Source of the DNA: Actinomycetota bacterium
GTDB lineage: Bacteria; Actinomycetota; Acidimicrobiia; IMCC26256; VFJJ01
Length of the DNA stretch: 64,000 nt
Reading direction: 5' to 3'
Assembly (NCBI GenBank): GCA_009886115.1
Contig: VFJJ01000111.1
Location: forward strand, 1-64,000
Position numbers and translations under genes: made by a program. This document shows positions 27,490-36,351 of this stretch, in pieces. The notes beneath the pieces are model-generated. The model was not told the origin of the DNA. It ran no database searches and saw only the letters and a list, made by a program, of their open reading frames with translations. Within the stretch, counting starts at the first letter, position 1. Each line of letters begins with the position of its first letter.

Positions 27490-27688
27490 CCGTTCCCACC
27501 CCGTAGCGCGAGCCCCGACAACGACATCATCCCGGTGCCGACGACCGGCGGATAGAGGAGTTTACGGGTTTCTTGAGGCTTGAATTCCCTCTGCCCGATT
27601 TGTCCCCCAGAGGGCTGCCTCACCGGGTCGAGAGCCTCGGGCCCGGGCCGACCGGGACACCCATCGGCTCCATCGGCCCCATCGGTTC

Positions 27689-28339
27689 CTAGGCGGCGTC
27701 GACGATCGCCAGCACCGACTCCAAGAACGTGACCAGGACCTGGCGCACCGAGGCCCGGTCGCGGGCATCGACGAGCAGCAGCCGGTCCCGGTCGGCCAAG
27801 CCGAGCTGCTCGTGTGCGTGACGGCGGTCGCGGTCGGCGTCGGTCCACTTGTTGAGCGCGATCACGTGCGGTGCCGGACCGAGGCTGCGGAAGTACTCGA
27901 GGATCCGAGCCGCAGACCCGAAGCCCTCGGTCGTGGAGGCGTCGACCAGCAGGATGAACCCCAGCATCCCGCGGCTGGCGATCTCCCACATGTAGTCGAA
28001 GCGCTCCTGACCGGGGGTGCCGAACAGGTACAGCAACACGTCGTCGTCGACGGCGATGCGCCCGAAGTCGATCCCCACGGTGGTCGTTCGCTTGGGTCTG
28101 GTGGTCTCGCCCGAGATCTCGGCATCGGTGTCGACCGGCCTCACGGTCGAGATCGTCTGCACGAAGGTGGTCTTGCCCGCACCGACCGGGCCGGCCACGA
28201 CGACCTTGTGCGACTGGAGGGGCTGCGGCTCGAACGAGGGACGACGGGTTCGCTCGACCATGCCGGCCCGAGCCAGCTCGCGTACCCGTCGGACCGACGC
28301 CGCTCCACCACCCAGGGACACCGGACGGGGCGCCATCAC
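27689..28339 (-). CDS. CvnD/MglA-like small GTPase
   Basis: GPVGAGKTTFVQTIS (P-loop), TTVGIDFG, LFGTPGQERFDYMW, ALNKWTDAD. Confidence 0.9.
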   Translation of the reverse strand: MMAPRPVSLGGGAASVRRVRELARAGMVERTRRPSFEPQPLQSHKVVVAGPVGAGKTTFVQTISTVRPVDTDAEISGETTRPKRTTTVGIDFGRIAVDDDVLLYLFGTPGQERFDYMWEIASRGMLGFILLVDASTTEGFGSAARILEYFRSLGPAPHVIALNKWTDADRDRRHAHEQLGLADRDRLLLVDARDRASVRQVLVTFLESVLAIVDAA

Positions 28340-28704
28340 TGCAACAGCTCGGCGAGGGTCTCGGACACGACCTGGGCCTCGAGGAAGACCAGTCCGAGGT
28401 TGGCGTGGACCGTGGTCGCCACGGCCAGCGTGGCCCCGACACCCGCCAGGTCGTAGACCGCGAGGCAGCCGGCATCCCCGCGGATGACCGTCTCCAGGAC
28501 CGGCCCGACGCCCACCGTGCTGGCCACGCGATGGCTCAGGCCGGCGACGGTGGCCGCCAGCGCCGCCATCCTCGGCACCTCGACATCGGGCAGGGCGGCG
28601 ACGATGGGCAACCCGTCACTCGCGGCCAGGACGGCTCCGTGGGCGTCGCCGGTGGCCTCGATGAACTCGTGGATCGCGTCCTCGAGCTCGGATTGGCGAC
28701 TCAC
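28336..28704 (-). CDS. roadblock/LC7 domain protein
   Basis: DAHGAVLAASDGLPIVAALP..RMAALAATVAGLSHRVA; ATGA overlap with the GTPase. Confidence 0.85.
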   Translation of the reverse strand: MSRQSELEDAIHEFIEATGDAHGAVLAASDGLPIVAALPDVEVPRMAALAATVAGLSHRVASTVGVGPVLETVIRGDAGCLAVYDLAGVGATLAVATTVHANLGLVFLEAQVVSETLAELLQ

Positions 28705-28749
28705 GTGCCGGCCATCCGAAGCGTCTCAGCGGTCGGGCAACTCGCCATC

Positions 28750-30675
28750 TCACAGGTCCTTGACGGCCGAGAGCATGCGCAGCAGGACGTTGCGGTCGAT
28801 CCTGGGCAGATCGTCGTTGCGCCCACGACGGCTCGGAGCGGCGTCGGACGACGAGCCCACCGATGCCAGCGACGCTCGCCTCGGCAGATCTGCGGCGGTG
28901 CGCTCGTAGTGCTCGTCACCGAGGGCGTCATCGAGGTCCTCGTACAGGTGGGCGTAGCGATCGGTGTAGCTCGACGGTCGCAACGCCGGCACGTTCGACA
29001 CGCCGCGTCGGTCGTCGCTCGGCCCCTGTTGGGCGATCGGCGCGCGCTCCCACTGGCTCCCCAGACGATCCGAGAGGCCCTCGCGCCGCGCCGAGAGGCT
29101 GTCTCGCCGCGGAAGCACCGGCGGCTCCTCGGCGAAGACCGGCCCGGCCGAGGGCTCGGACAGCGGAACAGGAGCGACGGGGCCCCCCGGAACGGCACCG
29201 TCGTGACGGGCGTCGTCCGAGCCCTCGGCAGTCTCGTCGAAGCTCGCCCACCGATCCGACCACGAGCTCGCCGCGCGTGGCGCAATCGCGGGATCGTCGC
29301 CGCCCACCTCGTGCGACGATGCGATCGGGACCGTCTCGACACCCTCGTCGTCGGCGAACGAGGCCGACCCCCGGTGGTCGATTCCCTCGTCGTCGCCCGG
29401 CAGCTGGCCGTCAGCGAATCGGCCGTCGTTGCGCTGGGCGTCGGGGACGACGTTCGTCGCTTCCCATCGCGCGAGCCACAACGCTCCGATCGGATCTCCG
29501 ACATGCTCCCGGGGACCGTCGAAACCGCTGTTCACAGTGGGCTGCATCGACCCGTGACCGTCGCCACCGGGGTCGGCGATGAAGACCGGCGCCGGGGGGG
29601 TGGGAACCTCGGCCGAGGGTGTCGGGTTGGCCGTCGCCTCCGAGCCGGCGAACGACGGCTCCCGGGGAAGCTTGAGCAAGGCCGCACCCGGCGATCGACT
29701 CTGCGAATCCGATGCGGGCGACGCGGCGCTGCCGAGCTCGGTGTCGGCGAGCGCGTCGTGAAGGGCCTGGGCGATGGCATCGGCCGCCCGAGGCTCGGCC
29801 TCGAGCAGATCCGGCTCGAACACGGCGGGCTCGGCGCCGACAACCGCAGCGGAGACCGCAGCGGAAGCCACCTCGGCCACAACCGGCTCGGGGGCCGGTG
29901 CGAGCGGTTCGCTCGGCGACTCCGCGAGGGGCTCCAGCGGATGGGCAAGCGTCGTGAGCGCCCGGGGCGCTGCATCGACGAACTCGACGAACTCGACGAA
30001 CTCGACCAGGCCGCGCTCGACGAGCTCGCGAAGCGCCTGTGACGTCTCGAACTCCCCGCGCCCGATGGACGCCGCGATCTCCCTCGGGTCATGCGCGCCG
30101 TCGACCGCCGCGATGACCTGCCAGAGCCCGGAGGTGATGGTGATCTCGGTCAGGGCGCCCGGAAGGTGACGTACGAGCCGAGCCACACGCCCGTCGAGGG
30201 GAACGACGGCCCGGAGCGCCTGCCATTCGGCGACCCGGCCGAGGGCCGTCACGAACAGCGGCTCGACCGCGAGGGCGGCGATCCGGCCGACAGCGGGTTG
30301 GCCGTCGGGAACGAACTCGAACTCGCCGCTCTTCCAGAGCAGGATCTGATGCAGCGTGTCGGCGACCCGTTCCTCGATGAACGACACGAGGCGCTCGCGC
30401 TCGATCGCACCGCGCTCGACGAGAGCCTCGCCCCACGACTCGCTCGTCGTGACCGCGTCGGCGAGCGCGTCGGCGTCGACGAGGCCCGCGCGAACCAACG
30501 CCTGGGTCGACTCGTCGGGATCGACCGCCGCATAGGTGACCGCACCGGCGTCGCACCACACGACCGCGTCTTCACCCGGCCCGCTGATCCGGAGCGCGCC
30601 ACTCTTCGAAGAGAACGTCAGCAACTGCAGGATGTCCTGCAGGGTGAAGCTCTCGAGACTGCCTCGCAAGCTCAT
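28750..30675 (-). CDS. DUF4388 (PATAN-like) domain protein with long low-complexity C-terminus
   Basis: MSLRGSLESFTLQDILQLLTFSSKSGALRISG... N-terminal DUF4388 signature. Confidence 0.85.
   Translation of the reverse strand: MSLRGSLESFTLQDILQLLTFSSKSGALRISGPGEDAVVWCDAGAVTYAAVDPDESTQALVRAGLVDADALADAVTTSESWGEALVERGAIERERLVSFIEERVADTLHQILLWKSGEFEFVPDGQPAVGRIAALAVEPLFVTALGRVAEWQALRAVVPLDGRVARLVRHLPGALTEITITSGLWQVIAAVDGAHDPREIAASIGRGEFETSQALRELVERGLVEFVEFVEFVDAAPRALTTLAHPLEPLAESPSEPLAPAPEPVVAEVASAAVSAAVVGAEPAVFEPDLLEAEPRAADAIAQALHDALADTELGSAASPASDSQSRSPGAALLKLPREPSFAGSEATANPTPSAEVPTPPAPVFIADPGGDGHGSMQPTVNSGFDGPREHVGDPIGALWLARWEATNVVPDAQRNDGRFADGQLPGDDEGIDHRGSASFADDEGVETVPIASSHEVGGDDPAIAPRAASSWSDRWASFDETAEGSDDARHDGAVPGGPVAPVPLSEPSAGPVFAEEPPVLPRRDSLSARREGLSDRLGSQWERAPIAQQGPSDDRRGVSNVPALRPSSYTDRYAHLYEDLDDALGDEHYERTAADLPRRASLASVGSSSDAAPSRRGRNDDLPRIDRNVLLRMLSAVKDL
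29975..30006. repeat. 9-bp in-frame coding repeat (EFV)n
   Basis: tcgacgaactcgacgaactcgacgaactcgac; encodes VEFVEFVEFVD. Confidence 0.8.
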
Positions 30676-30742
30676 CGAGCGTCCCTCCTCGATCGTGATC
30701 GGCCCATCGCCACTACCCCAGCCCTGTTCATCGCTGCCTCCC

Positions 30743-31516
30743 TCAACCGCTCCCGCATTCCTGGACCAGCCGGGCGAATCGCTGTGCCGCCCGCCGGCAT
30801 TCGAGATGAATCAGCCCCAGATTCCGGCACGAACGAGCGGCGACGGCCAAGACGGTCTGGCTGCCCGCTTCGTACACCACGAAACACCCGTCGCCGCAGC
30901 GCACGAGGGTCTCCCGATACACACCGAGGCCGGTCGACTCGACGGCCCGGGCGCTCAAGCTGGCAACGCTCGCCGTCATCGCCGAGATGCGCTCCACGTT
31001 CGCGTCGGACAGGGTCGCCGCCATCGGGAGCCCGTCACGAGTCGCCAGGAGCGCGCCGACGATGTCGGGAACAGATGCCGAGAGCTCCCCGAGATGGCGT
31101 TCGAGGCGGACTCTGGTCGCAGCGACAGTCGGATCCTTGTCGAGCTCCCGAGCCCAGGTCGGGGACTCGGACCCCAGCCACAGGTCGTCCACTGCGAAGG
31201 GTCTCCGCGTTCCAGACGAGCGCGCCCCGGCAGCCGTCGTCTCGAAGCGATCGTCGACGCGAACGGCTGGCGGAAGCGGGGGCAGCGGAGGGAGCGGGGT
31301 GAGCAGCTGCTCGAGCCTCCGGACGCCGGGCGCATCGTCGGTCGGGGCGGTCACCGAGGCTCCGAACAGCGAGGGTTCGAGCACCGAGCCGGCGAACGCC
31401 GAGTCGGTCTCAGCAGGCGACGACCGCCGCCGCCCGAACCGGGGTCGGCGCGTCGACGCTGGCGCGGGGGCAGTTCGGCTCCCATGGGGTCCGAAGGTGT
31501 TCGATGCGCTGCTCAT
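30743..31516 (-). CDS. roadblock/LC7 domain protein (second paralogue, extended N-terminus)
   Basis: DIVGALLATRDGLPMAATLSDANVERISAMTASVASLSARAVESTGLG. Confidence 0.85.
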   Translation of the reverse strand: MSSASNTFGPHGSRTAPAPASTRRPRFGRRRSSPAETDSAFAGSVLEPSLFGASVTAPTDDAPGVRRLEQLLTPLPPLPPLPPAVRVDDRFETTAAGARSSGTRRPFAVDDLWLGSESPTWARELDKDPTVAATRVRLERHLGELSASVPDIVGALLATRDGLPMAATLSDANVERISAMTASVASLSARAVESTGLGVYRETLVRCGDGCFVVYEAGSQTVLAVAARSCRNLGLIHLECRRAAQRFARLVQECGSG

Positions 31517-31699
31517 CGCTGCCTCATCGGCTGCCAGTTCTCATCGACGCCAGCGGCGGCGCCGTCCTCGCGCCCCGGCCGGATGGTCTGGGCCCCGAAA
31601 CCTCATCGGCGCGCTCCCAGAGGCCACTTGAGGGGAGCGGGTACCGCGATCGGGACGAAGGGTGCCACGACGACCTCAACCTGTGTACGCTCAGACGAC

Positions 31700-32752
31700 A
31701 TGTCGCACTTTTGCCACATCAACATCACGCGCCCCACCGCCATCACCGCCGTGGCGGTGATGCTCCTGGCCCCGATCCCGGTGCTGGCCAGCGTCGACGG
31801 CTCGGCGGGGGCATCAGGCCCGGCGGTCGTCGGGTTCGCCGCTGACACCACGCCGAGCCACCGCGCTGTCGATGACGGTTCGACGGGCGGCGAGGGTCGC
31901 GTCCTCGACGAAGCCGATGTCGCTCCGGTCCCTCCGATGCTGGCCGAGCTGGGCGCCGCTTTCGCGCTCGGCTTCTCGTTCTCGAGCCCCACGCCCGCCG
32001 CCGTCCCGCTCGACCTCCAGATGCGGCTCAGCTATCCGGGACACGAGCTCGCACCCGGGATGAGCGAGCCGGCCGTGTCGATGCTCCAGCGCCGCCTGGC
32101 TGAGCTCGACTTCGACCCTGGCGCCATCGACGGCCTGTTCAGCGAGCCGACGACCTTCGCGGTCACCTCGTTCCAGAAGTTCACCGGTCGAGCCGTCACC
32201 GGGGTCGTCGACGAGGAGACGTGGCTGGCCCTGGCCGATCCGCTCGGCGTGGCCCCGATGGTCACCGGTGCCGCCGACACCCGGATCGAGGTCGATCTCG
32301 ATCGCCAGGTGCTCGTCGTGTGGCGTGAAGACCGGGTGGCGCTCATCACCCGGATCACCAGCGGCAGCTCTGCCACACCCACGCCCCCCGGATCGTTCAC
32401 CGTGACACGGCGCATCACCGGTTGGCGGGTCAGTCGGCTCGGCCGCTTGTACAACCCGCTGTACTTCAACGACGGGATCGCCTTCCACGGGTATCTGTCG
32501 TTGCCCACCCATCCGGCATCGCACGGTTGCGTGCGCCTGCCGATGTACATCGCCGAGTACTTCCCGTCGCTCGTCGAGAACGGCGCCGAGGTCTACGTGG
32601 TCGACCGCGAGCATCCCGGAGTCGCCCGGGTGCCGAAGCCGGAGCCCGTGCCGGTGCCGTCGGTGCCGTCGGTGCCGTCGGTGCCGTCGGAGCCGTCGGA
32701 GCCGTCGGTCGAGGAGGCCGTTCCCCTCTCAGGGACGATTGCGGGCGCGTAG
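31700..32752 (+). CDS. L,D-transpeptidase with peptidoglycan-binding domain
   Basis: PG-binding ML..RLAELDFDPGAIDGLFSEPTTFAVTSFQK; YkuD motif HGYLSLPTHPASHGCVRLP. Confidence 0.93.
   Translation: MSHFCHINITRPTAITAVAVMLLAPIPVLASVDGSAGASGPAVVGFAADTTPSHRAVDDGSTGGEGRVLDEADVAPVPPMLAELGAAFALGFSFSSPTPAAVPLDLQMRLSYPGHELAPGMSEPAVSMLQRRLAELDFDPGAIDGLFSEPTTFAVTSFQKFTGRAVTGVVDEETWLALADPLGVAPMVTGAADTRIEVDLDRQVLVVWREDRVALITRITSGSSATPTPPGSFTVTRRITGWRVSRLGRLYNPLYFNDGIAFHGYLSLPTHPASHGCVRLPMYIAEYFPSLVENGAEVYVVDREHPGVARVPKPEPVPVPSVPSVPSVPSEPSEPSVEEAVPLSGTIAGA
32651..32708. repeat. 9-bp in-frame coding repeat (gtgccgtcg)n
   Basis: Encodes PVPSVPSVPSVPSEPSEPS at the L,D-transpeptidase C-terminus. Confidence 0.9.
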
Positions 32753-33577
32753 CTCCGCCGCCCGGGCGATCACCTCGCGAACGATCAGTGCCACGAAGAA
32801 CTGAGCGACGGCGATCCCTGAGATGGTCGCCGAGGCGGCCGTCCCCGCGTGGTAGCTGACGAGCAGGCCGACGTAGACGGCGAGGATCCCGACGCCGACG
32901 GCGGTGCCCATGATCGCCGGGAGGCGCCGGGCGACCAAGGTGGCCGTGGCCGGGGGGGCCACGATCAGGCCCAGCACCAGCATGGTCCCCACGGCCTGGA
33001 ACGACGCCACCACGACCAGCGCGATGAGGCCGAGCATCACGAGGTGGGCCAGGGTGGGCCGCATCCCGAGCGTCCGGGCCTTGGCTTCGTTGAACGACAG
33101 GACGAGAAACGGCCGGTAGAGCACGACCACGAGCGCGATCGTGACGGCCGCGGTCACCGCCAGCGTCCGCACGTCGCCGGTGTCGACGGCGAGGATGTCG
33201 CCGAACAAGAACGCCGTGAGGTCGCCGGTGTAGCTGCGCGAGCGCGAGATGATGATCACGCCGAGCGCGAGCATCCCGACGAACAGCAGGCCGATCGCCG
33301 TGTCGTCGCTCACCCGGCTCCGGGTGTGCACGAGGTTCACCCCGGCGACCATCACGATGGCGCCGAGCGCCGCACCCAGGCTGAGGTCGAAGCCCCACAG
33401 GAAGGCCAACGCCACCCCGGGCAGGACGCCGTGGGCAAGAGCGTCTCCCATGAAGCTCAGCCCTCGCACCACCACCCACGTGCCGACCAGCGCCGAGGCC
33501 GCCACCGTGAGCAGGCCCGCCAGGAGGGCCCGCTGCATGAACTCCAGCTGGAACGGATCGAGCAGGTTCGAGCTCAT
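32729..33577 (-). CDS. metal (Zn/Mn) ABC transporter permease
   Basis: FMQRALLAGLLTVAASALVGTWVVVRGLSFMGDALAHGVLPGVALAF, ABC-3 family. Confidence 0.95.
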   Translation of the reverse strand: MSSNLLDPFQLEFMQRALLAGLLTVAASALVGTWVVVRGLSFMGDALAHGVLPGVALAFLWGFDLSLGAALGAIVMVAGVNLVHTRSRVSDDTAIGLLFVGMLALGVIIISRSRSYTGDLTAFLFGDILAVDTGDVRTLAVTAAVTIALVVVLYRPFLVLSFNEAKARTLGMRPTLAHLVMLGLIALVVVASFQAVGTMLVLGLIVAPPATATLVARRLPAIMGTAVGVGILAVYVGLLVSYHAGTAASATISGIAVAQFFVALIVREVIARAAELRARNRP

Positions 33578-34545
33578 GGTCGTGTGAGCGCCGCGACGAT
33601 CAGCTCGGCGTTGGCGCGTACGAGCCCCAGGTACGTCGCCGCGCTCGACGGTGGCTCACCCAGCGCGTCCGAGTACAGCTCGACGATCTCGACGTCCCGG
33701 CCGACCTCGTCGGCGACCGTCGCGGCCAGTTCCGTCGAGCCCAGGCTCTCGCCGAAGATCGCCCGCACGCCCCGGTCTTCGATGACCTCGACCAGATCGG
33801 CGAGCGACCCGGCGTTGGCCGAGGCGAGCGTCGAGCCCCCGGGGATCACCACGCCCACGATCTCGAAGCCGTAGCGCTGGGCCAGAGCGCCGAACGCCGC
33901 GTGCGTCGTGACGAGCAGCCGCTCGGCGCTCGGGATCGACGCATACAGCGCGCTCACCTCGCGATGCACCGTGTCGAGCTCCGCGGAGTACGCCTGGGCC
34001 CGGGCTCGGTACCCGTCGGCTCGGTCGGGGTCGATGACGGCCAGCTTGTCGGCGATCGTCGTCACCGCCTGGTGCATCAGCAGCGGGTCCTGCCAGAAGT
34101 GCGGGTCGCCGACCCCGTCGATCGAGACCAGCCCGGTGAGCGCGTCGCCGGCGAGCACCACCTCCGTGCCCTCGCTCTCGAGCTGGCCGATGACGTCGTC
34201 GAGGCTCTCCTCCAAGCCCAGGCCGTTGGCGATCACGAGGTCGGCGCCACGCAGGCGCTCGCCCTCGGACGCCGAGAGCTGGAAGTCGTGGGGATCGACA
34301 CCGGCCGGGATCAAGATCTCCACCCGGCCGGCGTCTCCGACGATGTTTGCGGTCACGTCCCCGAGGATCGACGTGGTCGCCACGATCACCGGCGCGGGCC
34401 CGACGGCGCCGGAGCTGTCCTGGGTGCCTTGGTCACCCGGGGCGCCCTGATCGTCGCCGGCGCAGCCGACGACGAGGGTCACGGCCACCAGGCAGAGGGC
34501 GAATCCGGCCCGGACCGTCATACGCGGCACCCTCGTCGACGTCAT
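33574..34545 (-). CDS. metal (Zn/Mn) ABC transporter substrate-binding lipoprotein
   Basis: LVVGCAGDD lipobox; PVIVATTSILGDVTANIVGD..IPAGVDPHDFQLSASE..GDPHFWQDPLLM. Confidence 0.94.
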   Translation of the reverse strand: MTSTRVPRMTVRAGFALCLVAVTLVVGCAGDDQGAPGDQGTQDSSGAVGPAPVIVATTSILGDVTANIVGDAGRVEILIPAGVDPHDFQLSASEGERLRGADLVIANGLGLEESLDDVIGQLESEGTEVVLAGDALTGLVSIDGVGDPHFWQDPLLMHQAVTTIADKLAVIDPDRADGYRARAQAYSAELDTVHREVSALYASIPSAERLLVTTHAAFGALAQRYGFEIVGVVIPGGSTLASANAGSLADLVEVIEDRGVRAIFGESLGSTELAATVADEVGRDVEIVELYSDALGEPPSSAATYLGLVRANAELIVAALTRP

Positions 34546-34565
34546 TCGAACCCCTGCCTTCCCAA

Positions 34566-34600
34566 GAATGAGAATCAATCTCGAAATGAATCGTATTCCC
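34566..34600. promoter_or_regulatory. Candidate Zur/MntR-type operator in the divergent Zn/Mn transporter promoter
   Basis: gaatgagaatcaatctcgaaatgaatcgtattccc; AT-rich imperfect palindrome gagaatcaatctc between divergent metal-transport genes. Confidence 0.5.
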
Positions 34601-34638
34601 TTCGTCGTCCTGAGACAACCCTGGGCCAAGATGGGTGC

Positions 34639-35463
34639 ATGGCAACGCAGGCGGCCGTCGAGGCCACCACGGTCACCTTGAACTACGGCTCATCCACCGC
34701 GTTGGCCTGCTCCGACTTCACCATCCCCGAGGGGCGGGTGACGGCCATCATCGGCCCCAACGGCTCGGGCAAGTCGACGATGCTCAACGCCATCGCCGGT
34801 CTCATGGAGCCGACGAGCGGACGCCTCGTGCTCTGGGGCTCGCCCCCGGCCGGGCAGCGAGCGCGGATCGCCTACGTGTTGCAATCGACGAAGGTCAACG
34901 AGCTCATGCCGGTGACGGTGAAAGAGATCGTGATGATGGGCCGGTACGCCCAGCGGGGCTGGCTCTCGCGCCTCACTCGCGACGATCGGGTCGTCGTGGC
35001 CGAAGCCATGGCCCGCCTGGAGATCGAGGATCTGGCAGCTCGGCATCTCAACGAGCTCTCCGGGGGGCAGCGGCAGCGGGTCTTCGTGGCCCAGGGCCTT
35101 GCCCAACAGGCCGATCTCCTCCTCCTCGACGAGCCCGTGACCGGCCTCGATGTCGTCTCGCACGGCCGGATCCTCGACATCGTTCGCGAGGAGGCGCACC
35201 AGCGCGGGGTCACCGTCGTGATGACCACGCACGATCTGGGTGAGGCGGCCGCGGCCGACCATCTCCTCCTGCTCTCGGGTCGGGTCGTCGCGTCCGGCTC
35301 GGCCGAGCACGTGATCACCCCCGCGCATCTCAGCGAGGCCTACGGTGCCCGACTCGTGCGCTTGAGCGACGGCAGCCTGCTGCTCGACGACGCCTCCCAC
35401 CACCACGCGCCCTCGGCGTCGACGTCGCACCTCACCGGCCACGACCACACCCACGAGCACTGA
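34639..35463 (+). CDS. metal (Zn/Mn) ABC transporter ATP-binding protein with His-rich tail
   Basis: GPNGSGKSTMLNAIAG, LSGGQRQRVFVAQGLAQQADLLLLDEPVTGLD; ends HHHAPSASTSHLTGHDHTHEH. Confidence 0.94.
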   Translation: MATQAAVEATTVTLNYGSSTALACSDFTIPEGRVTAIIGPNGSGKSTMLNAIAGLMEPTSGRLVLWGSPPAGQRARIAYVLQSTKVNELMPVTVKEIVMMGRYAQRGWLSRLTRDDRVVVAEAMARLEIEDLAARHLNELSGGQRQRVFVAQGLAQQADLLLLDEPVTGLDVVSHGRILDIVREEAHQRGVTVVMTTHDLGEAAAADHLLLLSGRVVASGSAEHVITPAHLSEAYGARLVRLSDGSLLLDDASHHHAPSASTSHLTGHDHTHEH

Positions 35464-35517
35464 CCCCCGGCCGGGGCTCACTCGCCCCGCGTCCGCCATG
35501 GGTTCGTCGCGGCCGAG

Positions 35518-36351
35518 TCAGAAGCCGGGGTCGGCGAAGGGGTCGGGAGGGGCGACGAAGGCTTGGGTCGACGAGAGGCCGTGGCGACGGGCGATCTGCT
35601 CGTAGCCGGTCTGCTCGAGCTCAGCGGCGAGCTCGGGTCCACCCGACTCGACGATCTGGCCGGCGATGAAGACGTGCACCCGGTCGGGGCGCAGCTCGAA
35701 GAGCAAGCGGTTGTAGTGCGTGATCACCAGCACGCCCAAGGGCTCGCGGCCCGCGGCGGCCCCGGCGTCGCCCGGGTGCGTGAGCGATTCCACCCGCTGG
35801 GAGACCTGGCGCAGCGCGTCGACGTCGAGACCGGAATCGAGCTCGTCGAGGATGGCGATCTTGGGTGCCAGCACCGCCAGCTGGATGGTCTCGAGACGCT
35901 TCTTCTCGCCGCCCGACAGGCCGACGTTGAGCGGGCGATCGAGCAGGGCCGTCGCCAGCCCCAGCCGATCGGCTTCGAGCCGGACCACCTCAGCGATGCC
36001 GGCTCCCGAGCCCGTCGCGCGGCGACCGGTCGCGGCGAGTGCCTCCGACAGGAACTCCACGAACCCGATGCCCGGGATCTCGACCGGGTACTGGAGCCCG
36101 ACGAAGAGCCCGGCTGCGGCGCGCTCGTGCGTGGGCAGGGCGAGCAGGTCGGTGCCGTCGAGCGTGACGGTGCCGGCGGTGACCGTGTAGCCGGGGCGAC
36201 CCATCAGCACGTGCTGGAGCGTCGACTTCCCCGAACCGTTGGGGCCCATGATCGCCTCGACGCGTCCCGACGCGACCTCGAGGTCGACGCCCTTCAGGAT
36301 CGGGTGACCGTCGACCTCGGCGTGGAGGCCCTCGATCTTCAACAGGCTCAT
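35518..36351 (-). CDS. sufC: SufC paralogue 2
   Basis: IMGPNGSGKSTLQHVLMGRPGYTVTAGTV; LQYPVEIPGI; LSGGEKKRLETIQLAVLAPKIAILDELDSGLDVDALRQVS. Confidence 0.92.
   Translation of the reverse strand: MSLLKIEGLHAEVDGHPILKGVDLEVASGRVEAIMGPNGSGKSTLQHVLMGRPGYTVTAGTVTLDGTDLLALPTHERAAAGLFVGLQYPVEIPGIGFVEFLSEALAATGRRATGSGAGIAEVVRLEADRLGLATALLDRPLNVGLSGGEKKRLETIQLAVLAPKIAILDELDSGLDVDALRQVSQRVESLTHPGDAGAAAGREPLGVLVITHYNRLLFELRPDRVHVFIAGQIVESGGPELAAELEQTGYEQIARRHGLSSTQAFVAPPDPFADPGF

Noticed and set aside
27490-27688. c-di-GMP (GEMM) riboswitch upstream of the EAL gene
   Set aside because: The 200-nt leader has a ccctctg/cagaggg stem and an atcggcnccc triplet but no recognisable GEMM core (no AGGGCAAACC/tetraloop-receptor pattern).
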